A stretch of DNA of 40,292 bases from Microscilla marina ATCC 23134 (lineage in GTDB: Bacteria; Bacteroidota; Bacteroidia; Cytophagales; Microscillaceae): contig NZ_AAWS01000069.1 in assembly GCF_000169175.1 (NCBI RefSeq), positions 1 through 40,292 on the forward strand, read 5' to 3'. The notes under the pieces were generated by a model. The model ran no database searches. It was not told the DNA's origin and worked only from the letters and a program-made list of their open reading frames with translations. Position 1 is the first letter of the stretch, and each line of letters starts with the position of its first letter. Made by a program: the position numbers and the translations under genes. Positions 22,250 to 30,437 of this stretch are shown one piece after another.

Positions 22250-23758
22250 ATGGCAGATAATCAAACAACAACAGAAGAACAAAACGCAACAAAGCGAATC
22301 GTGATTTTGGGAGGTGCCGAAAGTGGCGTAGGAAGCGCATTGCTTGCCAAAGCAAAAGGTTTTGATGTGTTTGTGTCGGATAGCTCTATTTTGCAGGAAA
22401 ATTATCGCAAAACCCTAATAGATAATGACATTGCTTTTGAGGAGCAAGGACATACTGAAGAGTTTATTTTGATAGCCGATGAGGTAATTAAAAGCCCTGG
22501 TATTCCTGAAAACGCCTCTATGGTACGCAAAGTAACCCGTCAGCAAATTCCTATTATTTCAGAAATAGAGTTTGCTGCAAGGTATACCAAAGCCAAAATG
22601 ATTGGAATAACTGGCAGCAATGGTAAGTCTACCACCACCCTGCTTACCCATCATTTGCTTACACAGGCAGGGTTTAAGGTAGGGTTGGCAGGCAATATAG
22701 GAGAAAGCTTTGCCAAACAGGTAGTAGACGATGCCTACGACTTTTTTGTGGTGGAGGTAAGCAGTTTTCAACTAGACAATTGCTATGAGTTTCGTCCTCA
22801 TTTGTCTATGCTGATCAACATTACCGAAGACCACATGGATCGCTACGAAAACAACATCAATAAATACATTGCTTCTAAGTTTAAGGTAATCCAAAAACAA
22901 ACTCCGGAAGATTACTTTTTATATAATATCGATGATGCCAATGTAACCGAAAGGTTGCAAAAGATAACCGAAGGTATAGTGGGTGTTAGCGAAGGAGAAG
23001 AGCCTGCACCTAACCGCACTTTGCCCTACTGTTTGCCTATAAGCCTAAAAAATGCCGACCCGGAAAAAGCCAAGGAACAAAGCTTGTCTTATTGGGACGA
23101 AGAAAATGGCAACATTGTATTAAATTTCAGTGATAGAGGCAGTGATGAGCAAAAGACCATGACCGTGCCAGTGGCAGACCTGCCTTTGCCCGGCAAACAT
23201 AATATTTTCAATGCGATGATTGCACTGCAGGCTTGTCATATCCTGGGGGCGTCACCTGTGGTATTGCACGAAGGCTTAAAAAACTTTAGCAATGCTCCCC
23301 ACCGTATGGAAGAGGTAGCCGAATTGAGCGAAGTAAAGTTTATCAATGACTCGAAGTCTACCAATATCGATTCTGCTTTTTATGCCCTTGACAGTATAAA
23401 AATGGGCGAAGATGAACGCAAACTCGTTTGGATTGCCGGAGGAGTGGACAAAGGCAATGACTATGAAAAAATCAGAGATTTGGTTGCCAAAAAAGTAAAA
23501 ATATTGATATGTTTGGGATTGGATAACGAAAAGCTACACAACACATTTAGAGAAACAGTGCATGTAACTATTCGTACTCAGCAAATCAACGAAGCAGTAG
23601 AACAAGCATTTGATCTTGCCAGACCTGGCGACACAGTGTTGTTGTCTCCTGCCTGTGCAAGTTACGACTTGTTTAAAAACTACGAAGAACGCGGCGACAG
23701 TTTCAAAAAGGCAGTACAAAAGCTGGTACGCCTTAAAAGCCGTAAAAAGAAGAGATAA
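22250..23758 (+). CDS. murD: UDP-N-acetylmuramoylalanine--D-glutamate ligase
   Basis: 502 aa. Adds D-glutamate to UDP-MurNAc-L-Ala with ATP in the cytoplasm. Mur ligase architecture: an N-terminal Rossmann-like domain (RIVILGGAESGVGSALLAKAKGFDVFVSD), the ATP site IGITGSNGKSTTT (residues about 120-130, Lys126), the central motif VEVSSFQLDN with INITEDHMDRY, and the C-terminal domain FINDSKSTNIDSAFYALDSI with LVWIAGGVDKGNDY and LLSPACASYDLFKNYEERGDSFKKAV. The ...DSKSTN... and SPACASYDLF motifs are specific to MurD. It is slightly longer than the Escherichia coli enzyme (about 440) because of an insertion near residues 245-300. It heads a short murD-ftsW-murG group but is separated from ftsW by a terminator and a repeat. 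Confidence 0.96.
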   Translation: MADNQTTTEEQNATKRIVILGGAESGVGSALLAKAKGFDVFVSDSSILQENYRKTLIDNDIAFEEQGHTEEFILIADEVIKSPGIPENASMVRKVTRQQIPIISEIEFAARYTKAKMIGITGSNGKSTTTLLTHHLLTQAGFKVGLAGNIGESFAKQVVDDAYDFFVVEVSSFQLDNCYEFRPHLSMLINITEDHMDRYENNINKYIASKFKVIQKQTPEDYFLYNIDDANVTERLQKITEGIVGVSEGEEPAPNRTLPYCLPISLKNADPEKAKEQSLSYWDEENGNIVLNFSDRGSDEQKTMTVPVADLPLPGKHNIFNAMIALQACHILGASPVVLHEGLKNFSNAPHRMEEVAELSEVKFINDSKSTNIDSAFYALDSIKMGEDERKLVWIAGGVDKGNDYEKIRDLVAKKVKILICLGLDNEKLHNTFRETVHVTIRTQQINEAVEQAFDLARPGDTVLLSPACASYDLFKNYEERGDSFKKAVQKLVRLKSRKKKR

Positions 23759-23791
23759 ATTATTTGCTTGATATTTACATAGCAGTAGAGT

Positions 23792-23827
23792 AAAGCTTGT
23801 TTGAAAATAGCTTTTGAACAAGCTTTT
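23792..23827 (+). terminator. Terminator-like hairpin after murD
   Basis: Arms AAAGCTTGTT and AACAAGCTTT, extended inwards by GAAAA/TTTT pairing, with a modest T4 tail. It lies 34 bp after the murD stop. Confidence 0.65.
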
Positions 23828-23829
23828 AT

Positions 23830-23873
23830 CTAATAAATTCATAGCTTGCTAAATAGTAGTATGAATTTGTTAG
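23830..23873. repeat. Inverted repeat, copy 2
   Basis: CTAATAAATTCATA (23830-23843) and TATGAATTTGTTAG (23860-23873), 13 of 14 bp complementary. The right arm and the following GCTACCT are the same as in copy 1 at 19932-19951; the loop differs. Confidence 0.7.
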
Positions 23874-23938
23874 CTACCTGTGAACCGAATCTACAGCAGT
23901 TTGATGTGATAAGCTCAACGCAGTTAAATAGGGAGTAG

Positions 23939-23989
23939 CACCGATATTCATCGGCATCTAAGGACTTGAAGCTTGTCGCTTAAAGCTTG
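23939..23989 (+). repeat. Dispersed intergenic element, copy 2
   Basis: Hairpin ACCGATATTCATCGGC, then ATCTAAGGACTTG, then GCTTGTCGCTTAAAGCTTG. Same order as copy 1, 75 bp before the ftsW start. Confidence 0.75.
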
Positions 23990-24064
23990 AACCTGCAGCA
24001 TAGCCCCTGCTACAGACACCGAAATGAAAGATTTGCCTGGCAGATCAATGAAATTATAGAAAGC

Positions 24065-25294
24065 ATGGAAGAAGCTTCATCAGAGAACGTAACAAAAACA
24101 AACGATCAGGAAGAGTTGGTAGAAAACTACCCACAGGAGAGTTGGTTTGATCGCAACCTTCAGGGAGACAAGTTTATATGGATGGTAGTGGTAGCCCTGG
24201 CTTCTATCAGTGTATTGGTAGTATATAGTGCCACTGGTACCATTGCTTACAAAAACCAACAAGGACACAGCCATTACCTGTTTAAACACTCTTTGTTGGT
24301 CTTTACCAGTTTAATCGCCATTTGGGTGACCCACCGCATCGACTATCGCTATTATTCCCGTTTATCGCGCATTGCCTTGTTGTTGTCTGTGCCATTGCTT
24401 TTGCTTTCGTGGCAGTTTGGACCTAAAATAAACGAAGCCAGTCGCTGGATCACCATCCCTATTATTAACCAGTCTTTTCAGCCTTCCGATTTGGCAAAAC
24501 TCGCTTTGTTGGCGAGCCTTGCCAGTATGTTGGCAAGACGCCAACGCAGCATAGACGATTTTAAAGATGCCATTATGCCCATTTTGTTTTGGGTGGGCAT
24601 TATATGTGGTTTAATTGGACTTACCGATATATCAAGTGCGTTGTTGTTATTCCTTACCTGTTTGATTTTAATGTTTATCGGACGCGTACCAATCAATTAT
24701 TTAGCGTTGTTGGTAGTGGTAGGCTTTATATCCATTACTGCTGCCCTGTATATGGGGCAACGCTCTGGCACATTCAAAAGCCGGATCAATGCCAAGTACA
24801 ATTCTAGCGAAATTCCGTTTCAGGCGCAGCAATCCTACATTGCCATTGCTACCGGAGGCATTACAGGGGTAGGTGCAGGCAATAGTGTACAACGGAACTT
24901 TTTACCCAACCCTTATTCCGATTTTATTTACTCTATCATAGTCGAAGAGTACGGTTTATTGGGTGGTTTGCTGGTGTTGGTGTTATACCTGGTGCTGCTT
25001 TACCGGGGTATGATGGTAATGGCCAACAGTAAACGCCCCTTTGGGGGAATTCTGTCTGCCGGGCTCACCTTCAGTATAGTCATTCAGGCACTAATCAACA
25101 TGGCAGTGTCGGTAGGTTTGGTGCCCATTACAGGTATGCCCATGCCTTTGTTAAGTATGGGAGGAACCTCGCTATTGTTTACCGGAGTGGCCTTGGGCAT
25201 CGTGTTGAGCATTAGTAGGGGAGAAGTAGACGAAGATATTGAAAAAATAGGTAAAGGAGGAAGAACAGGAAATGCCAAAAGAAAACTCGCGTAA
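24065..25294 (+). CDS. ftsW: FtsW, septal peptidoglycan polymerase / lipid II processing protein
   Basis: 409 aa from ATG 24065; the frame extends to a TTG at 23987 inside the dispersed repeat, which I discount. SEDS-family polytopic membrane protein with about ten membrane segments. Diagnostic stretches are ISVLVVYSATGTIAYKNQ near the first segment, IDYRYYSRLSRIAL, the conserved GPKINEASRWITIPIINQSFQPSDLAKLALL (N-E-A-x-R-W-I-x-I and Q-P-S-E/D-x-A-K), SGTFKSRINAKYNSSEIPFQAQQSYIAIATGGITGVGAGNSVQRNFLPNPYSDFIYSIIVEEYGLLGG, and MAVSVGLVPITGMPMPLLSMGGTSLL. It polymerises glycan strands at the division site with a class B PBP. It overlaps murG by 23 bp, so the two are co-transcribed. Confidence 0.95.
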   Translation: MEEASSENVTKTNDQEELVENYPQESWFDRNLQGDKFIWMVVVALASISVLVVYSATGTIAYKNQQGHSHYLFKHSLLVFTSLIAIWVTHRIDYRYYSRLSRIALLLSVPLLLLSWQFGPKINEASRWITIPIINQSFQPSDLAKLALLASLASMLARRQRSIDDFKDAIMPILFWVGIICGLIGLTDISSALLLFLTCLILMFIGRVPINYLALLVVVGFISITAALYMGQRSGTFKSRINAKYNSSEIPFQAQQSYIAIATGGITGVGAGNSVQRNFLPNPYSDFIYSIIVEEYGLLGGLLVLVLYLVLLYRGMMVMANSKRPFGGILSAGLTFSIVIQALINMAVSVGLVPITGMPMPLLSMGGTSLLFTGVALGIVLSISRGEVDEDIEKIGKGGRTGNAKRKLA

Positions 25295-26399
25295 TCAAGT
25301 GCCTGTACGTGCCATCATCAGTGGAGGAGGCACCGGAGGACATATTTACCCTGCCATTGCTATAGCCAACGAATTAAAAGAACGCCACGCCAACACCGAA
25401 ATTTTGTTTGTAGGAGCCCAAGGTAAAATGGAAATGGAAAAAGTGCCCAAGGCAGGTTATCCCATCGAGGGGCTGTGGATCAGTGGCATTCAGCGTAGCC
25501 TTTCGGTAGATAATTTGAGCTTTCCATTCAAGCTTACCTCAAGTCTGCTCAAAGCCCGCAGCATTATCAAAAAATTTAAGCCCAATGTAGCCATAGGAGT
25601 GGGTGGTTTTGCCAGTGGTCCTTTGTTATATGTGGCGTCTCGTATGGGGGTGCCCAGCCTTATTCAAGAACAAAACTCCTATGCCGGACTTACCAACAAG
25701 TGGTTGGCAAAACGGGTAAATACCATCTGTGTGGCATATGAAGGACTAGAGAAATACTTCCCCGCCGAAAAGTTAGTGCACACGGGCAATCCGGTACGCA
25801 AAGATATTTTGGCATTAGATGTAACCGCCAAAAGAGTAGCTGCTTTTCAGCATTTTGGGCTCGACCCAGCCAAAAAAACAATCTTGATTGTAGGAGGAAG
25901 CCTGGGAGCGAGAAGCATCAACGAGAGCATTTCAAAAGATTTGCATAAAATTGTAAATGCGGGAGCACAAGTGCTTTGGCAAACCGGGAAAAACTCTTTT
26001 GAAGAAAACCCCGACAGTGCTGGTTTACTCAGCCATCCTTTGGTAAAACGCACCGAATTTATCTATGAAATGGACTTGGCGTATGCCCTTGCCGACATCA
26101 TTGTGTCGAGAGCAGGTGCATTGGCTGTGTCAGAAATATGTTTGGTAGGCGCGCCCGCTATTTTGGTACCCTTTCCGTTTGCTGCCGAAGATCACCAAAC
26201 CAAAAATGTGTTGGCATTAGAAGAAAAAAATGCAGCCATTCACATCAAAAATAGCGACGCCAAAAACTTGTTGGTAGATGCTGCGCTGGCATTGCTACAA
26301 GATACAAACCATCAGCAACAACTTGCGCAAAACATTCGGCAACTGGGCAAACCCAAAGCCACCGAGCAAATTGTAGACGAAGTGCTGAAATTGGTGTAA
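25272..26399 (+). CDS. murG: UDP-N-acetylglucosamine--N-acetylmuramyl-(pentapeptide) pyrophosphoryl-undecaprenol GlcNAc transferase
   Basis: 375 aa. Makes lipid II from lipid I on the inner face of the cytoplasmic membrane. GT-B fold: N-terminal glycine loop ISGGGTGGHIYPAIAIA (residues about 16-32, His24), GVGGFASGPLLYVA, IQEQNSYAGLTNKWLA, then C-terminal donor site VGGSLGARSIN, SRAGALAVSEICLVGAPAILVPFPFAAEDHQTKNVLAL (the E and Q residues contact UDP-GlcNAc in the family). Length is normal. It starts inside the ftsW 3' end (23-bp overlap). murC, ftsQ, ftsA and ftsZ do not follow. Confidence 0.96.
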   Translation: MPKENSRNQVPVRAIISGGGTGGHIYPAIAIANELKERHANTEILFVGAQGKMEMEKVPKAGYPIEGLWISGIQRSLSVDNLSFPFKLTSSLLKARSIIKKFKPNVAIGVGGFASGPLLYVASRMGVPSLIQEQNSYAGLTNKWLAKRVNTICVAYEGLEKYFPAEKLVHTGNPVRKDILALDVTAKRVAAFQHFGLDPAKKTILIVGGSLGARSINESISKDLHKIVNAGAQVLWQTGKNSFEENPDSAGLLSHPLVKRTEFIYEMDLAYALADIIVSRAGALAVSEICLVGAPAILVPFPFAAEDHQTKNVLALEEKNAAIHIKNSDAKNLLVDAALALLQDTNHQQQLAQNIRQLGKPKATEQIVDEVLKLV

Positions 26400-26906
26400 A
26401 CCTCTTCAAACAAAAAAGCAAATATCCTCAATTTTGAGAATATTTGCTTGAAAAAAAACTATTCAACACCCTACTGTTGATTCACCAGCTTGCGCTGATG
26501 ATCGTAAATGTTGCTCTTTGATACTTTATATATAGTCGACCAGAGAGGTTAGCTCCCCAATCAAAAAATAATCCTTTTGTATATGTCCTTAGCAAAACGG
26601 AAAAAATAAAGTGATCCAAAAGAAAACAGTATTTGTGTACTGAGCAATGAAAAAAACCGAGGCTACAGTTGTACTGTGCCGAGCTCTGCTTCAGCTAATC
26701 TTTGCGTAGCCAGAGCCACGGAACTATTTTTTGAAGAAGCACAGTGCCCAAAGACGAAGTTCTATGGATTAGGTTATTTTTGTAGTTTTACTTAACAAAG
26801 GAAGCGAAACTTACGGGTTTCGGCAATAGAGAGTTTATGAACGGTGGGTTTGAGTTTATGAAAGGTTCTTTTTGTAACGTAAAGGAAAAATATTGACGAT
26901 TGTTTT
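26400..26906. other. Intergenic region between murG and sufU
   Basis: 507 bp. It starts with the hairpin at 26416-26449. A direct repeat GAGTTTATGAA recurs around 26830-26860 (GAGTTTATGAACGGTGGG and GAGTTTATGAAAGG). A 20-codon frame from 26647 (MKKTEATVVLCRALLQLIFA) is open, but I have no support for it. No tRNA is seen. Confidence 0.5.
26416..26449 (-). other. Hairpin after murG with its U-tract on the minus strand
   Basis: Stem AAGCAAATAT-c-CTCA with TGAG-a-ATATTTGCTT. The plus strand continues TGAAAAAAAAC, so there is no U-tract after murG. A6 lies left of the stem, which would be U6 for a leftward transcript, but no leftward gene is near. It may mark the murG 3' end by processing or a remnant terminator. 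Confidence 0.45.
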
Positions 26907-27335
26907 ATGGAAAAGTCACTAACCGAATTATACCAAAGTGTCATTTTAACACACAACAAAACCCCTCACAATTTTAAAAAAGCTGAAGAATTGCCGCTAC
27001 ACTCAGAAGCTTACAACCCGTTATGTGGCGATCATTTCCAATTGTATATATCATTGGAAGGAGCAGTGATTCAACAAGCGTTTTTTCACGGCTACGGGTG
27101 CGCGGTGTCCAAAGCGTCTACCTCAGTATTGTTGCAAACCATTGAGGGCAAAACACTGACCGAGGCAAAAACACTGATAGAAACATTTATGCAAGTGGTA
27201 AACGGTGAACTCCCCGCCAATATACCCGAAGGGTTTAAAGCTTTTGCCGCCGCAAAGCACTTTCCTAGCCGTGAACAATGCGCTACGCTCAGTTGGCAAG
27301 CCTTTCAAACATTGATAGATGAGCAGTCACAGTAG
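26907..27335 (+). CDS. sufU: SufU-type iron-sulfur cluster assembly protein
   Basis: 142 aa, NifU/IscU-like fold of the SufU subgroup. The conserved zinc/cluster ligands are present: Cys40 and Asp42 in NPLCGDHF, Cys65 in GYGCAVSKAS and Cys125 in REQCATLSW. The stretch between the second and third cysteines (about 60 residues) carries the SufU-specific insertion compared with IscU. SufU transfers sulfur from the SufS cysteine desulfurase to SufB. No sufBCDS genes adjoin it, so the gene stands alone here. It begins after a 507-bp gap and ends 210 bp before the cation transporter gene. Confidence 0.9.
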   Translation: MEKSLTELYQSVILTHNKTPHNFKKAEELPLHSEAYNPLCGDHFQLYISLEGAVIQQAFFHGYGCAVSKASTSVLLQTIEGKTLTEAKTLIETFMQVVNGELPANIPEGFKAFAAAKHFPSREQCATLSWQAFQTLIDEQSQ

Positions 27336-27545
27336 TATGGATGGCTTTACCTGTGTTTAGATATAGAGTACTGGTGGCATAGATAGAAGCTCCTACTTAA
27401 GCTTTTAGCGATAAGCTTCAAGCCTGTTACCGACTTTATAGCACATTGATTATTAATGATTTATAAAATCAGTAGATAAAAGAATGAGCGAGGGAGTGTG
27501 TACGTAGGACTCAAACATTTGTATGCTGTCTAAACGTCTAACAAC
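27336..27545. other. Spacer with an inverted copy of a dispersed repeat
   Basis: 210 bp between sufU and the cation transporter. At 27393-27421 the minus strand carries AAGCTTATCGCTAAAAGCTT, a relative of GCTTGTCGCTTAAAGCTTG. No promoter motif is evident. Confidence 0.45.
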
Positions 27546-28331
27546 ATGAAAAAAACAACCTTTAAAATAAGCAAGATGGATTGTCCTTCAGAAGAAAATC
27601 TGATAAGGATGAAACTGGAAGGGTTGGGAGCCATAAAAAGCCTGGACTTTGACATTCCTCAACGAACCTTGCAAGTGTTTCATGAGGGCGACTCTCACGA
27701 GATAGCCCAGGCATTGAACAAGCTCAACCTGGGGAGCCAGCCTGTAAATACTGAAGATGCGGGCAATGTGGTATTTGCCAAAGCACAAAACCAGCGCAAA
27801 CTATTGTGGGCGGTTTTGCTCATCAATTTTGCGTTTTTTTTGATAGAACTCACCACTGGATTTATATCCAAGTCTATGGGGTTGGTAGCAGACAGCCTCG
27901 ATATGCTCGCCGATGCCTTGGTCTATGCCTTAAGTTTATTTGCCGTAGGTGGTAGCCTGGTACGTAAGCAACGCATTGCCAAAGTTGCCGGGTATTTTCA
28001 GTTGTTGTTGGCTATATTGGGTTTTAGTGAGGTTTTAAGACGATTTTTTGGGGGAACTACTATACCAGATTTTACCCTAATGATTTATGTTTCAGTGTTT
28101 GCACTGGTGGGCAATGCAGCTTGTTTATATTTATTACAAAAATCGAAAAGCAAAGAAGCCCACATGCAGGCAAGTATGATATTTACTTCCAATGACATCA
28201 TCATCAATCTGGGCGTGATAGTGGCAGGGGCATTGGTACACTGGCTTGAGTCAGGTGTTCCTGACCTGATTATTGGGGCTTTCGTGTTTATATTGGTGGT
28301 GCAGGGAGCCTTAAGAATACTTAAGTTATAA
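27546..28331 (+). CDS. CDF-type cation transporter with N-terminal HMA-like domain
   Basis: 261 aa. Residues 1-70 are a ferredoxin-like HMA domain with MDCPSEENLIRMKL: one Cys (13) instead of CxxC. Residues about 86-260 form the CDF membrane domain (about six segments). The cation site of helix 2 is ADSLDMLAD (Asp116, Asp119 and Asp123), where zinc transporters usually have His-x-x-x-Asp. The partner site in helix 5 includes His206 (EAHMQAS) and Asn216-Asp217 (FTSNDIIINLGVI). The usual cytoplasmic C-terminal domain is absent; the protein ends after the last membrane helix (RILKL). It should export a divalent metal from the cytoplasm by proton antiport; which metal is unclear from these changes. 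Confidence 0.82.
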   Translation: MKKTTFKISKMDCPSEENLIRMKLEGLGAIKSLDFDIPQRTLQVFHEGDSHEIAQALNKLNLGSQPVNTEDAGNVVFAKAQNQRKLLWAVLLINFAFFLIELTTGFISKSMGLVADSLDMLADALVYALSLFAVGGSLVRKQRIAKVAGYFQLLLAILGFSEVLRRFFGGTTIPDFTLMIYVSVFALVGNAACLYLLQKSKSKEAHMQASMIFTSNDIIINLGVIVAGALVHWLESGVPDLIIGAFVFILVVQGALRILKL

Positions 28332-28438
28332 AACAATGATCCACCGCTCATTCGAAAGCGGCTTACCTTATTGATCGTTGATCATCAGTGGGTTAAGTTT
28401 CTACTTATTGAGCGCTCCCTGATTTGCTGCTTTACCAT

Positions 28439-29299
28439 CTACAACCCCCTGATATAATCATCAATTTTTAGGTCGGCAGGCAACTTTAGCTTTTGCTTAA
28501 TCCGGGTTTTCTTTACTCTGGCTCCTCCATATTCCAAGTGCATAAAATCAGCAATCTCTTTGATGCCTAAACCTACATAAATGTAAGCACACATTTTTAT
28601 TTCGCTGATTGTCAGGTCGTTGTGTTTTTCTTCCAATACCTTAAAAAACTGAGGGTTTACCTTGTCAAACTGCTGCTTAAAAGCATCCCACTCATTGTCG
28701 TGGTGCATATTTTGTTCAATCAATTTAACAATGGCTTTACCCGCCGGACGATCGTCAGGTTTGAGGTCTAACAAGTAATTTTCAAGCCTACTTTTAACTG
28801 TGCTTAGTATTTGGTTTTTCTCGTAAATTTGCAGTGTTTTGGAGCCTAACTCTTGTTTTTTTTGCTCTTCTATCGCGGTTTTTTGGAGCCGAATTGTCCT
28901 AAAAGCATCATATAGTTGCAATGCAGAGTAAACCCTGGCGTTGAGTTCAATTTTATTGACAGGTTTTTGAATATAATCTACTGCGCCCGCATCCAGGGCA
29001 AGTTTTAAATCTTCAGCAGCATCGTTTATGCCGGTTACTATAATGATAGGTGTCTCTTTGATTGCGGGCAATTGCCTCACTGCCCTAATCATTTCTATAC
29101 CATTCATCAAGGGCATGTCCCAATCAGTTAAAATCAGATCAGGTTTGGTTTTTTTGGCAATTTCGAAGGCTATTTTGCCATTCGGGGCGGTCAAAAACTC
29201 ATAATTTACCTGAGGTTTGTGATGCTTCTCCAGGTAGCGAATCATCACCATCAGGTTATTTTTATCGTCGTCTACAACGAGCAAACTATAATTTTTCAT
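28439..29299 (-). CDS. Response regulator with C-terminal LuxR-like helix-turn-helix
   Basis: 286 aa. Receiver domain 1-125: VVDDD acidic pocket, phospho-acceptor Asp59 in LILTDWDMP, IIVTG and the conserved Lys in IQKPVNK. A central coiled-coil helix (about 130-180, IRLQKTAIEEQKKQELGSKTLQIYEKNQILSTVKSRL) follows. A C-terminal helix-turn-helix (about 225-280) has LTISEIKMCAYIYVGLGIKEIADFMHLEYGGARVKKTRIKQKL. This C-terminus is the type found in many Bacteroidetes TPR-LuxR regulators. No histidine kinase gene adjoins it, so it is an orphan, possibly phosphorylated by a distant hybrid kinase. It converges with the cation transporter gene. Confidence 0.87.
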   Translation of the reverse strand: MKNYSLLVVDDDKNNLMVMIRYLEKHHKPQVNYEFLTAPNGKIAFEIAKKTKPDLILTDWDMPLMNGIEMIRAVRQLPAIKETPIIIVTGINDAAEDLKLALDAGAVDYIQKPVNKIELNARVYSALQLYDAFRTIRLQKTAIEEQKKQELGSKTLQIYEKNQILSTVKSRLENYLLDLKPDDRPAGKAIVKLIEQNMHHDNEWDAFKQQFDKVNPQFFKVLEEKHNDLTISEIKMCAYIYVGLGIKEIADFMHLEYGGARVKKTRIKQKLKLPADLKIDDYIRGL

Positions 29300-29360
29300 G
29301 TAAGGGCGTTGGTTGTAATTTAAACTTACAAATCATAGTGAAAAATTAATAAAAAAAGAG

Positions 29361-29368
29361 CAAATTTA
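29361..29368 (-). promoter_or_regulatory. Candidate -7 element for the response regulator gene
   Basis: The minus strand reads TAAATTTG (TAnnTTTG), about 60 bp upstream of the ATG at 29299. No -33 TTG at usual distance. Confidence 0.35.
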
Positions 29369-29397
29369 TTGAAAATAGGAGAGGGGGGATATAAATA

Positions 29398-29431
29398 CTG
29401 CGCAAGCCTTGATGAACAAAGACCTGCGCAG
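29398..29431 (-). terminator. Possible terminator hairpin of the AraC gene
   Basis: Arms CTGCGCA and TGCGCAG around a long loop, 20 bp past the AraC stop codon. The minus-strand tail TATTTATAT is only moderately U-rich. Confidence 0.4.
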
Positions 29432-29451
29432 CGTTTTCTATTTAGTAACAA

Positions 29452-30342
29452 TTAACGTACTGCTTTATCCTTATAACAATACTCTTTTAAGTATTGGCTG
29501 GGGGTAAGCTGCGTAAACTTTTTAAATTGTCGATTAAAATTGGATAAATTATTAAAGCCGCATGCAAAGCACACCTCCGATACATTGTACTTTTCTGTTA
29601 CCAACATCTGACAGGCATTTCCAATGCGAATTTCGTTGAGAAAACCCGAAAATGTTTTGCGGGTACGCAGCTTAAAATAACGACAAAACGCTTCGGACGT
29701 CATGTGTGCTACCTCAGCTATTTCGCTCAACTTAATATCTCTCGTGTAGTTTTTCATTACATAGTCTATTACATCGTTCAACCGCTGATTATCAGAGTCT
29801 TTCTGAGGGTTGAGAAATGCAGCGCTTGATAAAAACTCCTTGTCTTCGGCAGGTATTTTTGTGAGCGATTCAAATACGCCTAGTAGCTGTACCAAGCGAT
29901 GAATACCTTGAGTATCTTCTATAGTACGCAGTTGTTCAGTCAATTCATTAGGAGCCTGGTGGGTAACACGAATACCGCGTGACGCGTGATGCCACAGATC
30001 TTTGACCGGTTGCATTTCTGGGAGGTCAAAAAAACCTTTACCTAACGATTCTTTCTTAAGAAAAATAGAAATAGAATGCGCCTCTTTATTGCTTGTGGGT
30101 AAATAGTAATCTTGGTCATTGCGTAATACATGGGGTAAATTGGATCCCATAATTAATATGTCAAGTGGTTGAAAGCGGTGGATGCCGTCCCCTGCAAACA
30201 GGGTACCTGTACTTTTGAGTATCAATGTAATCTGGAGTTCAGGGTGATAATGCAGCGTATCATAAAAATAAGGCATTTGGTCTATTTGAACTCTAAATGA
30301 CTCAATTTCTGTTTTGGGCATTCTAAAATACAGTGCTTTCAT
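29452..30342 (-). CDS. AraC-family transcriptional regulator
   Basis: 296 aa. The N-terminal part is a cupin-like sensor domain (YFYDTLHYHPELQITLILKSTGTLFAGDGIHRFQPLDILIMGSNLPHVL, with the usual H-x-H-x-E spacing). The C-terminal AraC DNA-binding domain is at about 190-290, with two helix-turn-helices: LSEIAEVAHMTSEAFCRYFKLRTRKTFSGFLNEIRIGNACQML and VSEVCFACGFNNLSNFNRQFKKFTQLTPSQYLKEY. It is divergently placed from the hydroxyproline catabolic genes (222 bp between starts), the usual position of a pathway regulator. The inducer may be hydroxyproline or an intermediate; this is inference from position. Confidence 0.9.
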   Translation of the reverse strand: MKALYFRMPKTEIESFRVQIDQMPYFYDTLHYHPELQITLILKSTGTLFAGDGIHRFQPLDILIMGSNLPHVLRNDQDYYLPTSNKEAHSISIFLKKESLGKGFFDLPEMQPVKDLWHHASRGIRVTHQAPNELTEQLRTIEDTQGIHRLVQLLGVFESLTKIPAEDKEFLSSAAFLNPQKDSDNQRLNDVIDYVMKNYTRDIKLSEIAEVAHMTSEAFCRYFKLRTRKTFSGFLNEIRIGNACQMLVTEKYNVSEVCFACGFNNLSNFNRQFKKFTQLTPSQYLKEYCYKDKAVR

Positions 30343-30437
30343 AGTATAGTCTTTTAAACTTTATGTGATTAAAAACGGGTAAAATCTTCCTGCAGACAGC
30401 TAATTTGGTATTAAAATAACATAATAAAGTTGTGAAA

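Larger units (their letters stand above)
23759..24064. other. Intergenic region between murD and ftsW, occupied by repeats
   Basis: 306 bp: murD terminator (23792-23827), the inverted repeat copy 2 (23830-23873) and dispersed element copy 2 (23939-23989). The last 75 bp before ftsW contain GATTTGCC but no full TAnnTTTG. The element insertion may have changed how ftsW is expressed. Confidence 0.6.

Noticed and set aside
23987-24064. 26-codon N-terminal extension of FtsW from a TTG
   Set aside because: It lies in the dispersed repeat and has no similarity to FtsW N-termini; ATG 24065 fits better.
26647-26709. 20-codon plus-strand frame MKKTEATVVLCRALLQLIFA
   Set aside because: Open frame in an intergenic region with no conserved copy, no ribosome-binding or promoter evidence, and short enough to occur by chance.
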